Assembly (NCBI RefSeq): GCF_006937785.1
Contig: NZ_SJEE01000004.1
Location: forward strand, 1-64,000
Direction of reading: 5' to 3'
From: Pseudanabaena sp. UWO311
GTDB taxonomy: Bacteria; Cyanobacteriota; Cyanobacteriia; Pseudanabaenales; Pseudanabaenaceae
DNA: 64,000 nt
Of the stretch, positions 53,603 to 61,990 are shown in pieces (position 1 is the first letter of the stretch; every line of letters begins with the position of its first letter). The notes beneath the pieces were generated by a model. It saw only the letters and a list, made by a program, of their open reading frames with translations, had not been told where the DNA came from and searched no databases. The translations under genes were made by a program, and so were the position numbers.

Positions 53603-54469
53603 TTATTTAGAGCGGAATGGCATCAAATCTTTGACTAGGTTTACACAAGTCATGATTAATCCTGACCACTGCTTTTCAGCATTTTCTACCGCTTGATGAT
53701 GCAACTCAAAAATTAGCTTTGCCATCTTCGGGTCAATCTTGCTTCTATTTGAAATAAACAAATCGTCGAGAAATCTGTTATTCAGATCTCCATCAAGTTG
53801 GAACTTTGTCTGAGCATAGATACGCTCACCATTCAACATCGATTGCTCAAACTCCCATAACTTACGGAAATAGCGAATTGTTGGCGCGTCAGGAACCAGT
53901 TCGCCATTAGCATCTTTCGGTAGATCCATTTGGAGAACTTTTTTGGCAAGCTCCTCATAACAAGCTTGTTCAACCTCAAATTGCTCCTTTTGCCTAGGAT
54001 CGCTCAAATTTTGACGACTACTAAATACACGTTCAGCTCGCTTATAAATTTCTAGGTCTCTGTTGTATCGATCCAACTCGGTTTGGTTTGCAGCCGATCC
54101 TTGCTTTTGTAGCTCTCTACTACGATCAAGAAGTGCTCTCTTGATGTCTTGTAAGCCCTCTTCGGTCTTATACATAACATTTTCGAGCAGATCAGCATAG
54201 AATTGTTTGGCATCAAATCTAGCGATCGGAATATGGCTGACGATCAGCGTATTTACTTCTAGTGTCGTAATTTCTTCTAAAACATCTTTGATGGTTTCTC
54301 GAAATTTATGAAGAGTAGTACTTTCTCCAGCACCATCTTTATTCGGTGCTGTTGCGCTAGGAGTAGTCGCTAATTCCGCAGATTTCTTGACAGGTTTGTT
54401 GCCATTAGCTTTAACCCGATTAGCATCATCTTCGGCATTACTTTTACTGTTTGTAGCCCGATCTTGCAT
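53603..54469 (-). CDS. Soluble protein with a shared DGD motif (unknown system, gene 4)
   Basis: The 288-residue protein begins with a low-complexity charged segment (about 1-55), then IKDVLEEITTLEVNTLIVSH (similar to the gene at 54509), a long helical insert (about 95-215) and FQLDGDLNNRFLDD (L225-D236) with H257/H258 and V261. D is at +11 as in its neighbours, and the H-x3-V is 7 residues further. It looks like the 54509 domain with about 140 residues inserted. No known family is recognised. Confidence 0.65.
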   Translation of the reverse strand: MQDRATNSKSNAEDDANRVKANGNKPVKKSAELATTPSATAPNKDGAGESTTLHKFRETIKDVLEEITTLEVNTLIVSHIPIARFDAKQFYADLLENVMYKTEEGLQDIKRALLDRSRELQKQGSAANQTELDRYNRDLEIYKRAERVFSSRQNLSDPRQKEQFEVEQACYEELAKKVLQMDLPKDANGELVPDAPTIRYFRKLWEFEQSMLNGERIYAQTKFQLDGDLNNRFLDDLFISNRSKIDPKMAKLIFELHHQAVENAEKQWSGLIMTCVNLVKDLMPFRSK

Positions 54470-54508
54470 ACAGATTCCTCAGTGACAGGTCGCATAGACT
54501 CGACGCAA

Positions 54509-54949
54509 CTAGACTCGACTGAATATGCGATCGCTACTAAAGCTAGCTGTGTCTTCTTCAGGCTCTGGCTCATTTTCGCCATTTAAAAGTCCTGTTACCT
54601 TTTGACCAATATCGACAAGAGTTTTGAGATTATTCGCGATCGTCTCTGAACCCTTCCCAACTTGAATTTCATGAAAACCGCGTAGCTCTGCATAGGGAGA
54701 GCCTGCCAAAAAGTCTGCCCCTAGCTCATTTTCGATATCACCATCAATCAGATTAATCGTTGTCTTTAAGCGATTACCTGCTCTATGAGTGGTATCTCCT
54801 TCATGGGCAACCCAAGTCACAATTTCTAACTGTACAAGGTCAGAGAATATTTCAATCAAAGCATCACCAAAGTTTTTGGTTTCTTTGAGCTTGCTTTGAA
54901 AACGTACAGACGCAGTTACTGATACCGACGAAGAACTTGAGTACGTCAT
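54509..54949 (-). CDS. Small soluble protein with a shared DGD motif (unknown system, gene 3)
   Basis: The 146-residue protein starts with a Ser/Val stretch, then FGDALIEIFSDLVQLEIVTWVAH (helix and strand), LIDGDIENELGADF (I68 on, D79) and HEIQV (H93, V97), ending with an acidic tail (ENEPEPEEDTASFSS). It is the minimal form of the domain found in the two genes downstream. No hydrophobic helix and no catalytic set that I recognise. Confidence 0.65.
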   Translation of the reverse strand: MTYSSSSSVSVTASVRFQSKLKETKNFGDALIEIFSDLVQLEIVTWVAHEGDTTHRAGNRLKTTINLIDGDIENELGADFLAGSPYAELRGFHEIQVGKGSETIANNLKTLVDIGQKVTGLLNGENEPEPEEDTASFSSDRIFSRV

Positions 54950-55140
54950 AGATAATACCTAATATAAAAATCCTGATGAATTGTGATCAAGACAGATAAC
55001 TGACTACTATTTTAAGCACTTAAACATAGACTTTTTCACAATAAAATCTTTTGTTAAAATCTTTTATAAGTTAAGTTTTCTATAAATCTTTTGTAAATTA
55101 GTTTTGACAAAAGTAACTTAAATGATTTCACTAAACAATC

Positions 55141-55404
55141 TTAATGATAGTCGGACAGCTCAATTAATTCCATTGGCACAAAACTCTCTTGTGGCAACAA
55201 AATCAGTTGAGAGTATATAAGTTTGCCAGTCATATCTATGCGATTAATCGCTATTCCCATTGGTCGAGGTAGTTGCGCGGCATAGGAATCAGCATAATAG
55301 CGATAAATCTGCTTAGCAGCTCTGATAATCATTGGATCGACTTTTTTGATTACAGGTTCTGGCTGTCTCTCTGGTTGTTCAAGGCGCTGGGCGGCATATG
55401 ACAC
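55141..55404 (-). CDS. Small hypothetical protein (unknown system, gene 2)
   Basis: The 87-residue protein has a Pro/Glu/Gln/Arg-rich start, an amphipathic helix (MIIRAAKQIYRYYADSYAAQ) and a beta-like end (GIAINRIDMTGKLIYSQLILL). No family is recognised. It lies in the same direction as the genes downstream, with 191 bp between; that gap and the 154 bp before it hold no gene. Confidence 0.55.
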   Translation of the reverse strand: MSYAAQRLEQPERQPEPVIKKVDPMIIRAAKQIYRYYADSYAAQLPRPMGIAINRIDMTGKLIYSQLILLPQESFVPMELIELSDYH

Positions 55405-55558
55405 AATGTAAACCCCTTAAATTTGACTATTATTTGCCTTATAAAAAGCTGCATCAGGACTTTAGCTGACTTTGTTTTTTTTAGCAAGATTTGAGCTAAG
55501 GATTATACATGAGTTGATATTTTTTGGGCTGTGAAATGAGTAAAAATTAGCAAAATAT

Positions 55559-55951
55559 TTAATTACCATCAGCACTAGCAAGTTTAATCCTAAATAGCTT
55601 GCTGTAGAAGGTTTGAGGGAAATCCACATAGCCCTTGTCGCGAATATTCGAGACAACTTCGATTAAATAACCAACAAATTCTGAATTTTCTAATGTCATT
55701 TCATAGCTCATGTCAGCATCGCCCTCGAAGGTCAATCGACATAACGCTAGGTCAGAAGGCAAATTTGCTACACGCCACACCGCCATAAAAGAAATAGGTG
55801 AACTTCCTTCTACATGACGCTCGCCAGTAATTTCACCTTGTTTGTACAAGGAAATAGCATAGGGGAGAGCTTGACGCTTGTTAGGCTCTCGATAATAGGG
55901 CATGTAGATTGAAACTTCTTGCGGTGGAGCAGCTTTAAGTTCGATCGCCAT
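55559..55951 (-). CDS. Small hypothetical protein (unknown system, gene 1)
   Basis: The 130-residue protein is soluble, with SIYMPYYREPNKRQALPYAISLYKQG and CRLTFEGDADMSYEMTLENSEFVGYLIEVV, a beta-rich pattern ended by a helix. It leads the cluster on the minus strand. The FEGDAD part resembles the DGD theme in outline only. Function unknown. Confidence 0.55.
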   Translation of the reverse strand: MAIELKAAPPQEVSIYMPYYREPNKRQALPYAISLYKQGEITGERHVEGSSPISFMAVWRVANLPSDLALCRLTFEGDADMSYEMTLENSEFVGYLIEVVSNIRDKGYVDFPQTFYSKLFRIKLASADGN

Positions 55952-56058
55952 AGATGTTAGCGCCTTTATTAATAAGTGTTGCTGTGAATTTTTACAAAAA
56001 AGATTAGCAGGTTTTTGCCTTAATTAAATGTTTGTGCAACCTAGCTTGAGAGTAAGAG

Positions 56059-56085
56059 AGTAGGGTGAGCAATGCCCACCCTACT
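56059..56085. terminator. AGTAGGGTG...CACCCTACT hairpin after the substrate-binding protein gene
   Basis: AGTAGGGTG (56059-56067) pairs exactly with CACCCTACT (56077-56085). The sequence GTAGGGTGGGCATTGC-like is a well-known dispersed palindrome in cyanobacteria. It lies 7 bp past the stop at 56092 (minus strand). Confidence 0.6.
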
Positions 56086-56091
56086 AATAAA

Positions 56092-57411
56092 TTAAGGGGA
56101 AACGCGATCAATTACAGTAATTTTGCCATCGGGCTGGACTTCCCAAACGTCATAGCTACCTTTGACATCGCCATATTCATCTAAATCAACATTGCCGCTA
56201 GCGCCTTGATAGTCAATGTCTGTGCCAGCTTTGACTAGCTTGATCGCTTCGCAGACATCGCTGACTTCTTTGCCAGGCGCATTAGCTACTTCACGAATTT
56301 TACTCTTGATGCCATCGCCAGTACCATCTTTGGCAGCTTCAGCAGCGATCGCAACTAGAGCTGCTGCGTCGTAGGAATGGGGCACAAAAGCACCCAAATC
56401 TTGACCAGTTTTTTCTTTGTAGGTCTTGGTAAATTCTGCAAGAGACTTGCCATCAGCACCAGGGACAGTACCGAGCGCACCCGCCAAGATCAATTTACCT
56501 TCAGGGGTCTTACCAATTAGCTTAGGAAAGTCTTCAGTTTTGACACCATCGGTGAGCAAAATCTTGACATCTTTGGTTAAGCCCTGCTCAAAAGCTGCCT
56601 TAATTACCGCACCGCCAGAGTCAGGATAGAGAACCGCCGCAACAGCATCGGGCTTACTGCCAAATGCCCCCTTAGCCTCTGCCTCAAATGTCGTAGCCTT
56701 TGGATCGTAACGTGTTGGTTTGCTCTTGTTAACAATTGTGCCACCAAGTTTTTCAAAGGCATCTACAAAGGATTTCTCAAAACCGACACCATAGTCATTG
56801 TTAATTACGAGAGTGGCAACTTTTCGCGCTCCTTTTTTATAGGCAAGGTTAGCCAAAGCTAAAGCTTGGTATGTATCAGGTGGGGCAGTGCGATACCAGT
56901 AGCCATTAAATTCGCCTTTTTTGGCACGTTCGGTAAAGACTGGGCTAGTGCTACCTGGTGAGATCATCACGACTTTATTTGGCACTGCGATCGCAAGGGC
57001 AGCTGTAGAAACACTACTGGCAAATGAACCAACAACAGCACCAACATTGTCCACTTTGACGAGTTTAGTCATCGCCTCAGCCCCTGCTGGTGGATCGGTG
57101 CGATCATCTTCCTTAAGATAAGTGATTGGCTTCCCAAGCACGCCACCGCATTTGTTGACTGTTTCTACAAGAAAATCAATCGATTTGATCATTGGTGCAC
57201 CAATCGAGGATAGATCGCCTGTGATCGGAAGCAATGCACCTAAACGTAAGGTGTCTTTAACGCCACCACTACCTGAGCTTGTTGCAGGTGAAGTTGTAGA
57301 TGGGGTTTTAGAGTCAGTAACTGTAGTGCTTGGCTGACAAGCCACAATCCAAATTGTGGTCACTGTTGCCAGCAGTGCTAGACAGAGTGTAGAGAAAAAC
57401 CTTTTAGTCAT
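56092..57411 (-). CDS. ABC transporter substrate-binding lipoprotein, amino-acid (LivK-like) type
   Basis: The 439-residue protein has a lipoprotein signal (IWIVAC with lipobox Cys about residue 25), a Ser/Thr-rich spacer and a periplasmic binding domain of the leucine-binding (type I) fold: LRLGALLPITGDLSSIGAPMIKSIDF, VGAVVGSFASSVSTAALAIA, YDPKATTFEAEAKGAF, AYVPHSYDAAALVA-like residues. It captures neutral amino acids or related ligands for an ABC importer whose other genes are not next to it. Complete gene. Confidence 0.88.
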   Translation of the reverse strand: MTKRFFSTLCLALLATVTTIWIVACQPSTTVTDSKTPSTTSPATSSGSGGVKDTLRLGALLPITGDLSSIGAPMIKSIDFLVETVNKCGGVLGKPITYLKEDDRTDPPAGAEAMTKLVKVDNVGAVVGSFASSVSTAALAIAVPNKVVMISPGSTSPVFTERAKKGEFNGYWYRTAPPDTYQALALANLAYKKGARKVATLVINNDYGVGFEKSFVDAFEKLGGTIVNKSKPTRYDPKATTFEAEAKGAFGSKPDAVAAVLYPDSGGAVIKAAFEQGLTKDVKILLTDGVKTEDFPKLIGKTPEGKLILAGALGTVPGADGKSLAEFTKTYKEKTGQDLGAFVPHSYDAAALVAIAAEAAKDGTGDGIKSKIREVANAPGKEVSDVCEAIKLVKAGTDIDYQGASGNVDLDEYGDVKGSYDVWEVQPDGKITVIDRVSP

Positions 57412-57470
57412 GGTTACGATGGACTACGATCATATTTACGAAGTTGCTGTAATTGTATCTGCAAAGTCTC

Positions 57471-58190
57471 ATGACATCTACCATTGATCCACGCCGCCAA
57501 AGAGAACTAGTCCGCTTGTTGGAGCGGATGGGGCTAGAGCAATCAACCCTAGAACGAGTTAATTCCGCTGGATTTGATTGGTTATTAATCGATCAAGCTT
57601 TGGTACATCCCAGTTTCTCAAATGATTACAACAATGATCAATTAGAGTTTGTAGGCGATAGCGTGCTGCGCTTGTCTGTGAGTTTATTTTTAAAGGAGCG
57701 TTATGGCGATCGCAAAGTGGGGGACTTAGCCGCTCTGCGCTCGCATCTTGTGAGTGACAAAACCCTAGCTGAAATAGCGAGTATTTATGAGTTGCAAAAA
57801 TATGTTGTGGTCTCTAATGCGGCGCGTAATGATCCTCAGGCTTTGCGATCGCTACTGGCAGATGCCCTTGAGGCTCTAATGGCTGCGCTATATATTGCGA
57901 CTTGCGACTTAGCCTATATTCGCAAATGGCTCGATCCACATATGCAGCATTTTGCCGAATCATTATTGGCGATTCCTGCACTGGGAAATTACAAAGTTGC
58001 CTTGCAAGAATTAACTCAAGGTCGCTGGAAACGTTTACCTGAATACCGCAATGTTGATGGAGTTAACAATCTTTTTTGTGTAGAAGTATGGTTTGACGAT
58101 CGCTGCTGGGGCAAAGGTCAAGGGAAAAGCATTAAAGCTGCTCAACAAGAGGCAGCAGCGATCGCTTTACAACAAATGTCGCAGTTATAA
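57471..58190 (+). CDS. rnc: Ribonuclease III
   Basis: From ATG 57471 the protein has 239 residues. The signature NDQLEFVGDSVLRLSVSLFL (Glu and Asp of the catalytic site), DALEALMAALYI (second Glu) and a C-terminal double-stranded RNA-binding domain (YKVALQELTQGRWKRLPEY...GKGQGKSIKAAQQEAAAIAL) are present. It cuts double-stranded RNA in rRNA and mRNA maturation. It is divergent from the lipoprotein gene (57411) with a 59-bp gap. Ends in a palindromic hairpin. Confidence 0.93.
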   Translation: MTSTIDPRRQRELVRLLERMGLEQSTLERVNSAGFDWLLIDQALVHPSFSNDYNNDQLEFVGDSVLRLSVSLFLKERYGDRKVGDLAALRSHLVSDKTLAEIASIYELQKYVVVSNAARNDPQALRSLLADALEALMAALYIATCDLAYIRKWLDPHMQHFAESLLAIPALGNYKVALQELTQGRWKRLPEYRNVDGVNNLFCVEVWFDDRCWGKGQGKSIKAAQQEAAAIALQQMSQL

Positions 58191-58199
58191 GTAACTGCG

Positions 58200-58252
58200 A
58201 CCCAAACCATTAAGGTTTCGCCCCGCAGGGGTGAAACCTTAATGGTTTGGGT
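58200..58252. repeat. 25-bp-arm palindrome, member of the hairpin family, with ACATAGCAA tail
   Basis: Arms 58200-58224 and 58228-58252 (loop GCA) pair with one G-T wobble. The tail that follows contains ACATAGCAA and TTAGGACA like the tails of copies A and B, so it belongs to the same family. It ends rnc. The rest of 58253-58497 holds no gene. Confidence 0.65.
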
Positions 58253-58497
58253 TTGTAATTTATTAAATCTACATAGCAATGCAAATTCGACTTAGGACAA
58301 AAAACGGGCGCTTTGAGACTCCTTTTTGTTTTTCTTATTAAAAATTTACGGATAGGTGTATAAATACTTAGCGTCAAATCATAAATTTCTCTGCAAATAC
58401 AGGATAAGCATCGTAATATTTCTTAGTGTGCTAATTTCGCTCGTCTGATCAATTTTTTAAGATTAGTGCTTCGTGTGGTAAGAAGGAGTCAAGAGTC

Positions 58498-60171
58498 ATT
58501 CTGATACTAATATCGATCCTAGCCGCCCTAAATGCTGTGGCAGCAATGTGGCTACTACTTTATGGGCTTAATGCTTATTGGCTCACTGCTGTCCATAAGC
58601 CTAAGCTTTCTCTAAGAAAGCAGCTTGTTCTCTCGCGACTTAATCCTGCAAGAGAATACCAAACAGTTCAAGCTGCAACATCGCCATCGCCAAGTTCAGG
58701 CATGCTCGCTGTCAATAATTTTGATAACTTTAAGAAATTTCGCCTCGACAAGCCTCTAACTAATGGCTTTAGTGGTTATGTTTTGGCAGTTGAGCCGCCT
58801 GAGCATCATGCGATCGCCTTAGAAGATTTCCCAATTGTCACTATTCAGCTACCAATCTTTAATGAGCGCTATGTTTCGCGCCGTCTAGTAGATGCCGTTT
58901 GTCAGATGGATTATCCACGCGAGCGAATGCAAATTCAAGTCCTCGACGACTCCATTGACGATACACAAGAAATTCTTCGCGAAACTGTCCAAGAATATCA
59001 AAATCATGGCTTTTGGATTGAATATATCCATCGTGTCAATCGGTCAGGATTTAAAGCAGGAGCTTTGCAGGATGCAATGCCGTTTGTTCAGGGAAATTAC
59101 ATTGCCATCTTTGATGCTGATTTTATTCCTTCGGTAAACTGGCTCAAGGATACCATTCGGCATTATGTCGAATCCCCCAATGCGAAAGTTGCAGTTGTGC
59201 AAACTCGTTGGGGGCATATCAACTCTGAATATTCGTTACTTACCAAGTTGCAATCGACAGGAATTGATGGACATTTTGCGATCGAGCAGCAAGCCAGAGC
59301 CAATAATGGCTATTTCCTAAACTTTAATGGTACAGCGGGAATTTGGAATCGTGAGGCAATTATTGATGCTGGTGGTTGGCACGCCGATACTTTAGCCGAA
59401 GATATGGACTTGAGCTACCGTGCTCAACTCAAGGGCTGGCAAGTGGTTTATGACAATGATATTGTCGCGCCCGCCGAGTTGCCTGTTGCTATGCTTGCCT
59501 TCAAATTACAGCAATTTCGCTGGGCTAAGGGTAGTATTCAATGCGCCAAGAAGCTAATTGCCCCAATCTGGAAGGCTGGTGATCTTAGTCTGCCTGTAAA
59601 ATTTCAAGCCACAATGCATTTGACAGGGTATTCAGCGCATCCGTTGATGTTGCTCTTGGTATTGCTTTCAATTCCTCTGATGTTGATTACGCCTGATGAT
59701 GCGATCGCTTTACGAATTTCCTTTGAGGGGATGTGGTCAATCTTTATGTTGCCAGCAACCTTTGGTCCCCCATTTTTATATTTCCATGCCCAACGCGAGC
59801 TGTACCCAAAGTCTTGGCATCGTCGCCTCGGTCGAATTTTTCTACTTGCCGTGCTTGGCACAGGTATTTCTTGGAGCAATAGCCGAGCCGTATTTGCTGG
59901 TTTATCGAATACGGGTGCAAATTTCCGTCGTACTCCTAAGTTTGATATTAAGCACAAGAGCGATCGCTGGGAAAATAAAGCTTACAAAATCCCCCTAGAT
60001 GCTACTGCAATGATCGAGCTAAGTTTGTGCGTTTATAGCGTAATTGCTGTGGGATTAGCATTTAGTAAAGGCTTATATATCACTTTGCCTTTTATGGTGT
60101 TGTATGCGTTGAGCTATGGCTATGTTGGTGGGCTTACCCTCTGGCAACATTGGCAACAATCACGAAATTAA
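58498..60171 (+). CDS. Family 2 glycosyltransferase, cellulose-synthase-like, probable ATT start
   Basis: The protein has an N-terminal membrane helix (about 1-30), a GT2 domain (about 115-370; FPIVTIQLPIFNE, VLDDSIDDT, FDADF as DxD, EDMDLSYRAQLKGW and QQFRWAKGS as QxxRW) and four C-terminal helices. It moves a sugar to a lipid or polymer at the membrane. No ATG, GTG or TTG lies in frame between the last stop (58432-58434) and GTG 58537, which would cut the first helix; AAGGAG at 58483-58488 is spaced 9 bases from ATT 58498, which suits a start there. Confidence 0.8.
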   Translation: MLILISILAALNAVAAMWLLLYGLNAYWLTAVHKPKLSLRKQLVLSRLNPAREYQTVQAATSPSPSSGMLAVNNFDNFKKFRLDKPLTNGFSGYVLAVEPPEHHAIALEDFPIVTIQLPIFNERYVSRRLVDAVCQMDYPRERMQIQVLDDSIDDTQEILRETVQEYQNHGFWIEYIHRVNRSGFKAGALQDAMPFVQGNYIAIFDADFIPSVNWLKDTIRHYVESPNAKVAVVQTRWGHINSEYSLLTKLQSTGIDGHFAIEQQARANNGYFLNFNGTAGIWNREAIIDAGGWHADTLAEDMDLSYRAQLKGWQVVYDNDIVAPAELPVAMLAFKLQQFRWAKGSIQCAKKLIAPIWKAGDLSLPVKFQATMHLTGYSAHPLMLLLVLLSIPLMLITPDDAIALRISFEGMWSIFMLPATFGPPFLYFHAQRELYPKSWHRRLGRIFLLAVLGTGISWSNSRAVFAGLSNTGANFRRTPKFDIKHKSDRWENKAYKIPLDATAMIELSLCVYSVIAVGLAFSKGLYITLPFMVLYALSYGYVGGLTLWQHWQQSRN

Positions 60172-60200
60172 AAAAAGGGTGCAAAGCACCCCTTTTTTTA
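60169..60200 (+). terminator. Terminator after the first GT2 gene
   Basis: TAAAAAAAGGGTGC and GCACCCCTTTTTTTA flank AAA, with one bulged C and a T run. It sits at the stop of the gene (60171). A second weak hairpin (ATAAAATTAGAG with its complement) lies at 60203-60241. Confidence 0.75.
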
Positions 60201-60250
60201 TAAATAAAATTAGAGATTGCAAAGCACCCTCTAATTTTATAATTGTCAGT

Positions 60251-61168
60251 ATGTGGTCAATTATTATCCCAACCTATAATCGCTTACCCATATTGCAAAA
60301 GTGTTTGCAAGCGTTGGAAGCGCAAAACTTTACTCAACCCTATGAGGTTGTAGTAGTTGATGATGGCTCCACCGATGGCACGGTAGAATTTTTGCAAAGC
60401 CATGTAGACGAATTTCCTCATGTTTGTCTAATCTTACAAAACCATGAAGGTGCAGCGATCGCTAGAAATACAGGCATCGATGTTGCCCTAGGCGAAACGA
60501 TTGTCTTTATTGATAGTGACCTTGTCGTTACACCTGTATTTTTGTCAGCCCATGCCAAGGCTCTTGCCAAGAGTAACTCTGCCTTTACCTATGGGTTAGT
60601 AATTAATACTAATAATTTTGATAATCCGACCTCTGAGAAAATTAAAATCCAAGATATTTCCACAGCCTTTTTTGCGACTGGTAATGTGGCGATCGCTAAG
60701 CATTGGCTGATCAAAGCTGGAAAATTTGATACTAGCTTTCGTCAATATGGCTGGGAAGATCTAGAGCTGGGTGTACGCCTCAAAAATTTAGGATTGAAAT
60801 TAATTAAATGTCCCGAAGCTGTTGGCTATCATTGGCATCCCGCCTTTACAATTGACCAACTACCGCGACTTGTCGATGTAGAAGCCCAACGCGGACGCAT
60901 GGGTGTAGTCTTTTACAAAAAGCATCCCACATGGACAGTCAGAATGATGATTCAGATGACATGGCTGCATGTAACGCTCTGGGGGGTATTGTCTTTAGGT
61001 GGTTTGCTAAATGAGCGATCGCTACGTCCCTTACTCAAGTGGCTCATCGATCAAGGCAAACCCCAATTAGCCCTAGAAATCGCTAGAATTTTCTTAAATT
61101 GGTACAACGTCAAGGGCGTATACGCCGCCTATCGAGATGATACTAACTCAATCCAAGCCAAATCCTGA
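60251..61168 (+). CDS. Family 2 glycosyltransferase
   Basis: From ATG 60251 the protein has 305 residues. It begins WSIIIPTYNRLPILQKCL and has VVVVDDGSTDGT, RNTGIDVALGETIVFIDSDLVV (DxD-type), GNVAIAKHWL and WEDLELGVRLKN, the GT-A pattern of family 2, close to the chondroitin-synthase-like group. It is 79 bp after the first GT2 gene, separated by a terminator. It overlaps the next Uma2 gene by 32 bp. Cytoplasmic; the acceptor is not known. Confidence 0.85.
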   Translation: MWSIIIPTYNRLPILQKCLQALEAQNFTQPYEVVVVDDGSTDGTVEFLQSHVDEFPHVCLILQNHEGAAIARNTGIDVALGETIVFIDSDLVVTPVFLSAHAKALAKSNSAFTYGLVINTNNFDNPTSEKIKIQDISTAFFATGNVAIAKHWLIKAGKFDTSFRQYGWEDLELGVRLKNLGLKLIKCPEAVGYHWHPAFTIDQLPRLVDVEAQRGRMGVVFYKKHPTWTVRMMIQMTWLHVTLWGVLSLGGLLNERSLRPLLKWLIDQGKPQLALEIARIFLNWYNVKGVYAAYRDDTNSIQAKS

Positions 61169-61730
61169 AGTCAGAATTGAACAACCTCTAATTACATGGG
61201 AACAGTTCAAGCTGATTCAACGAGGTTTTGCGGATGCACGGGGAATTCGGCTAGCTTATTACGAGGGCATTTTAGAGATTGTGTCTACGTCAGTCGATCA
61301 TGAGCTAATTAAAACGATTATTGGAGCATTGTTGGAATTATATTTCTTAGAGATGGAAATTGAGTTTTTCCCTATGGGGCAAGCCACTCAAGAAAAAGTA
61401 GAACAAGTCTCTTTACAGCCAGATGAATCCTATAGCTTTGGTAGTGCTAAAAAGATTCCTGATCTCACCATTGAAGTAATTTTGACTAGCGGCAATACTG
61501 AGAAATTAAAGAAATATTATTTGCTCGGAGTCCCTGAAGTTTGGTTATGGGAGGATGGAGTTCTTGATATTTATCATCTAGATACTCAAAGCGATCGCCA
61601 ATATTGCAAATCATCCACTAGCAAATTTTTACCCAACCTCGACATGGCAACATTGCAACGTTGTATTTTATTTACATCACCACTTGAAGCCCTAAAAACT
61701 TTTAGACAGGCTTTTCGGCAAAGTCTATGA
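61137..61730 (+). CDS. Uma2 family (DUF820) putative endonuclease
   Basis: The 197-residue protein has the core: IRLAYYEGILEIVSTSVDHELIK, FFPMGQATQ, LQPDESYSFG and PDLTIEVILTSGNTEKLKKY (PD-(D/E)xK) with VPEVWLWEDGVLDIYHL. It starts inside the preceding glycosyltransferase gene (32-bp overlap) and its stop overlaps the zinc-ribbon gene by 4 bp, so it sits within an operon. Function unknown. Confidence 0.83.
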   Translation: MILTQSKPNPEVRIEQPLITWEQFKLIQRGFADARGIRLAYYEGILEIVSTSVDHELIKTIIGALLELYFLEMEIEFFPMGQATQEKVEQVSLQPDESYSFGSAKKIPDLTIEVILTSGNTEKLKKYYLLGVPEVWLWEDGVLDIYHLDTQSDRQYCKSSTSKFLPNLDMATLQRCILFTSPLEALKTFRQAFRQSL

Positions 61731-61930
61731 AAGTTTCCCTAGAATTCCTCTACCATTTTCATTGCGATCGCTGTCGTAAGTGGTGGAGCCGAGCGGACAT
61801 TGAGCCACAGATTGGTGAGCAGGTTTATTGCCCCTATTGTGGTCACATTAATACAGTGGAAGCAGTGCAAACTTTTCGGAATGCAGCACGCGGAGGCAGT
61901 TGTCTTAGTCAACGCCCTGACGAAATTTAG
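61727..61930 (+). CDS. Small zinc-ribbon protein
   Basis: The 67-residue protein has CDRC (about 13-16) and CPYC (about 35-38), a rubredoxin/zinc-ribbon knuckle, with KWWSRADIEP and GHINTVEAVQ around. It is coupled by a 4-bp overlap to the Uma2 gene. A DNA- or protein-binding role is possible. Such ribbon proteins often follow other genes as adaptors. Confidence 0.65.
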   Translation: MKVSLEFLYHFHCDRCRKWWSRADIEPQIGEQVYCPYCGHINTVEAVQTFRNAARGGSCLSQRPDEI

Positions 61931-61990
61931 TACTTTGCGCTTTAAAGTAGAGAGGTCGCTTTGCGTCATTTCTACTTTGATAGTGAATAT

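Noticed and set aside
51292-55951. Prophage remnant
   Set aside because: A GH19 lysin suggests a phage, but there is no capsid, terminase, tail, integrase or holin-antiholin set, and base use is like the neighbours.
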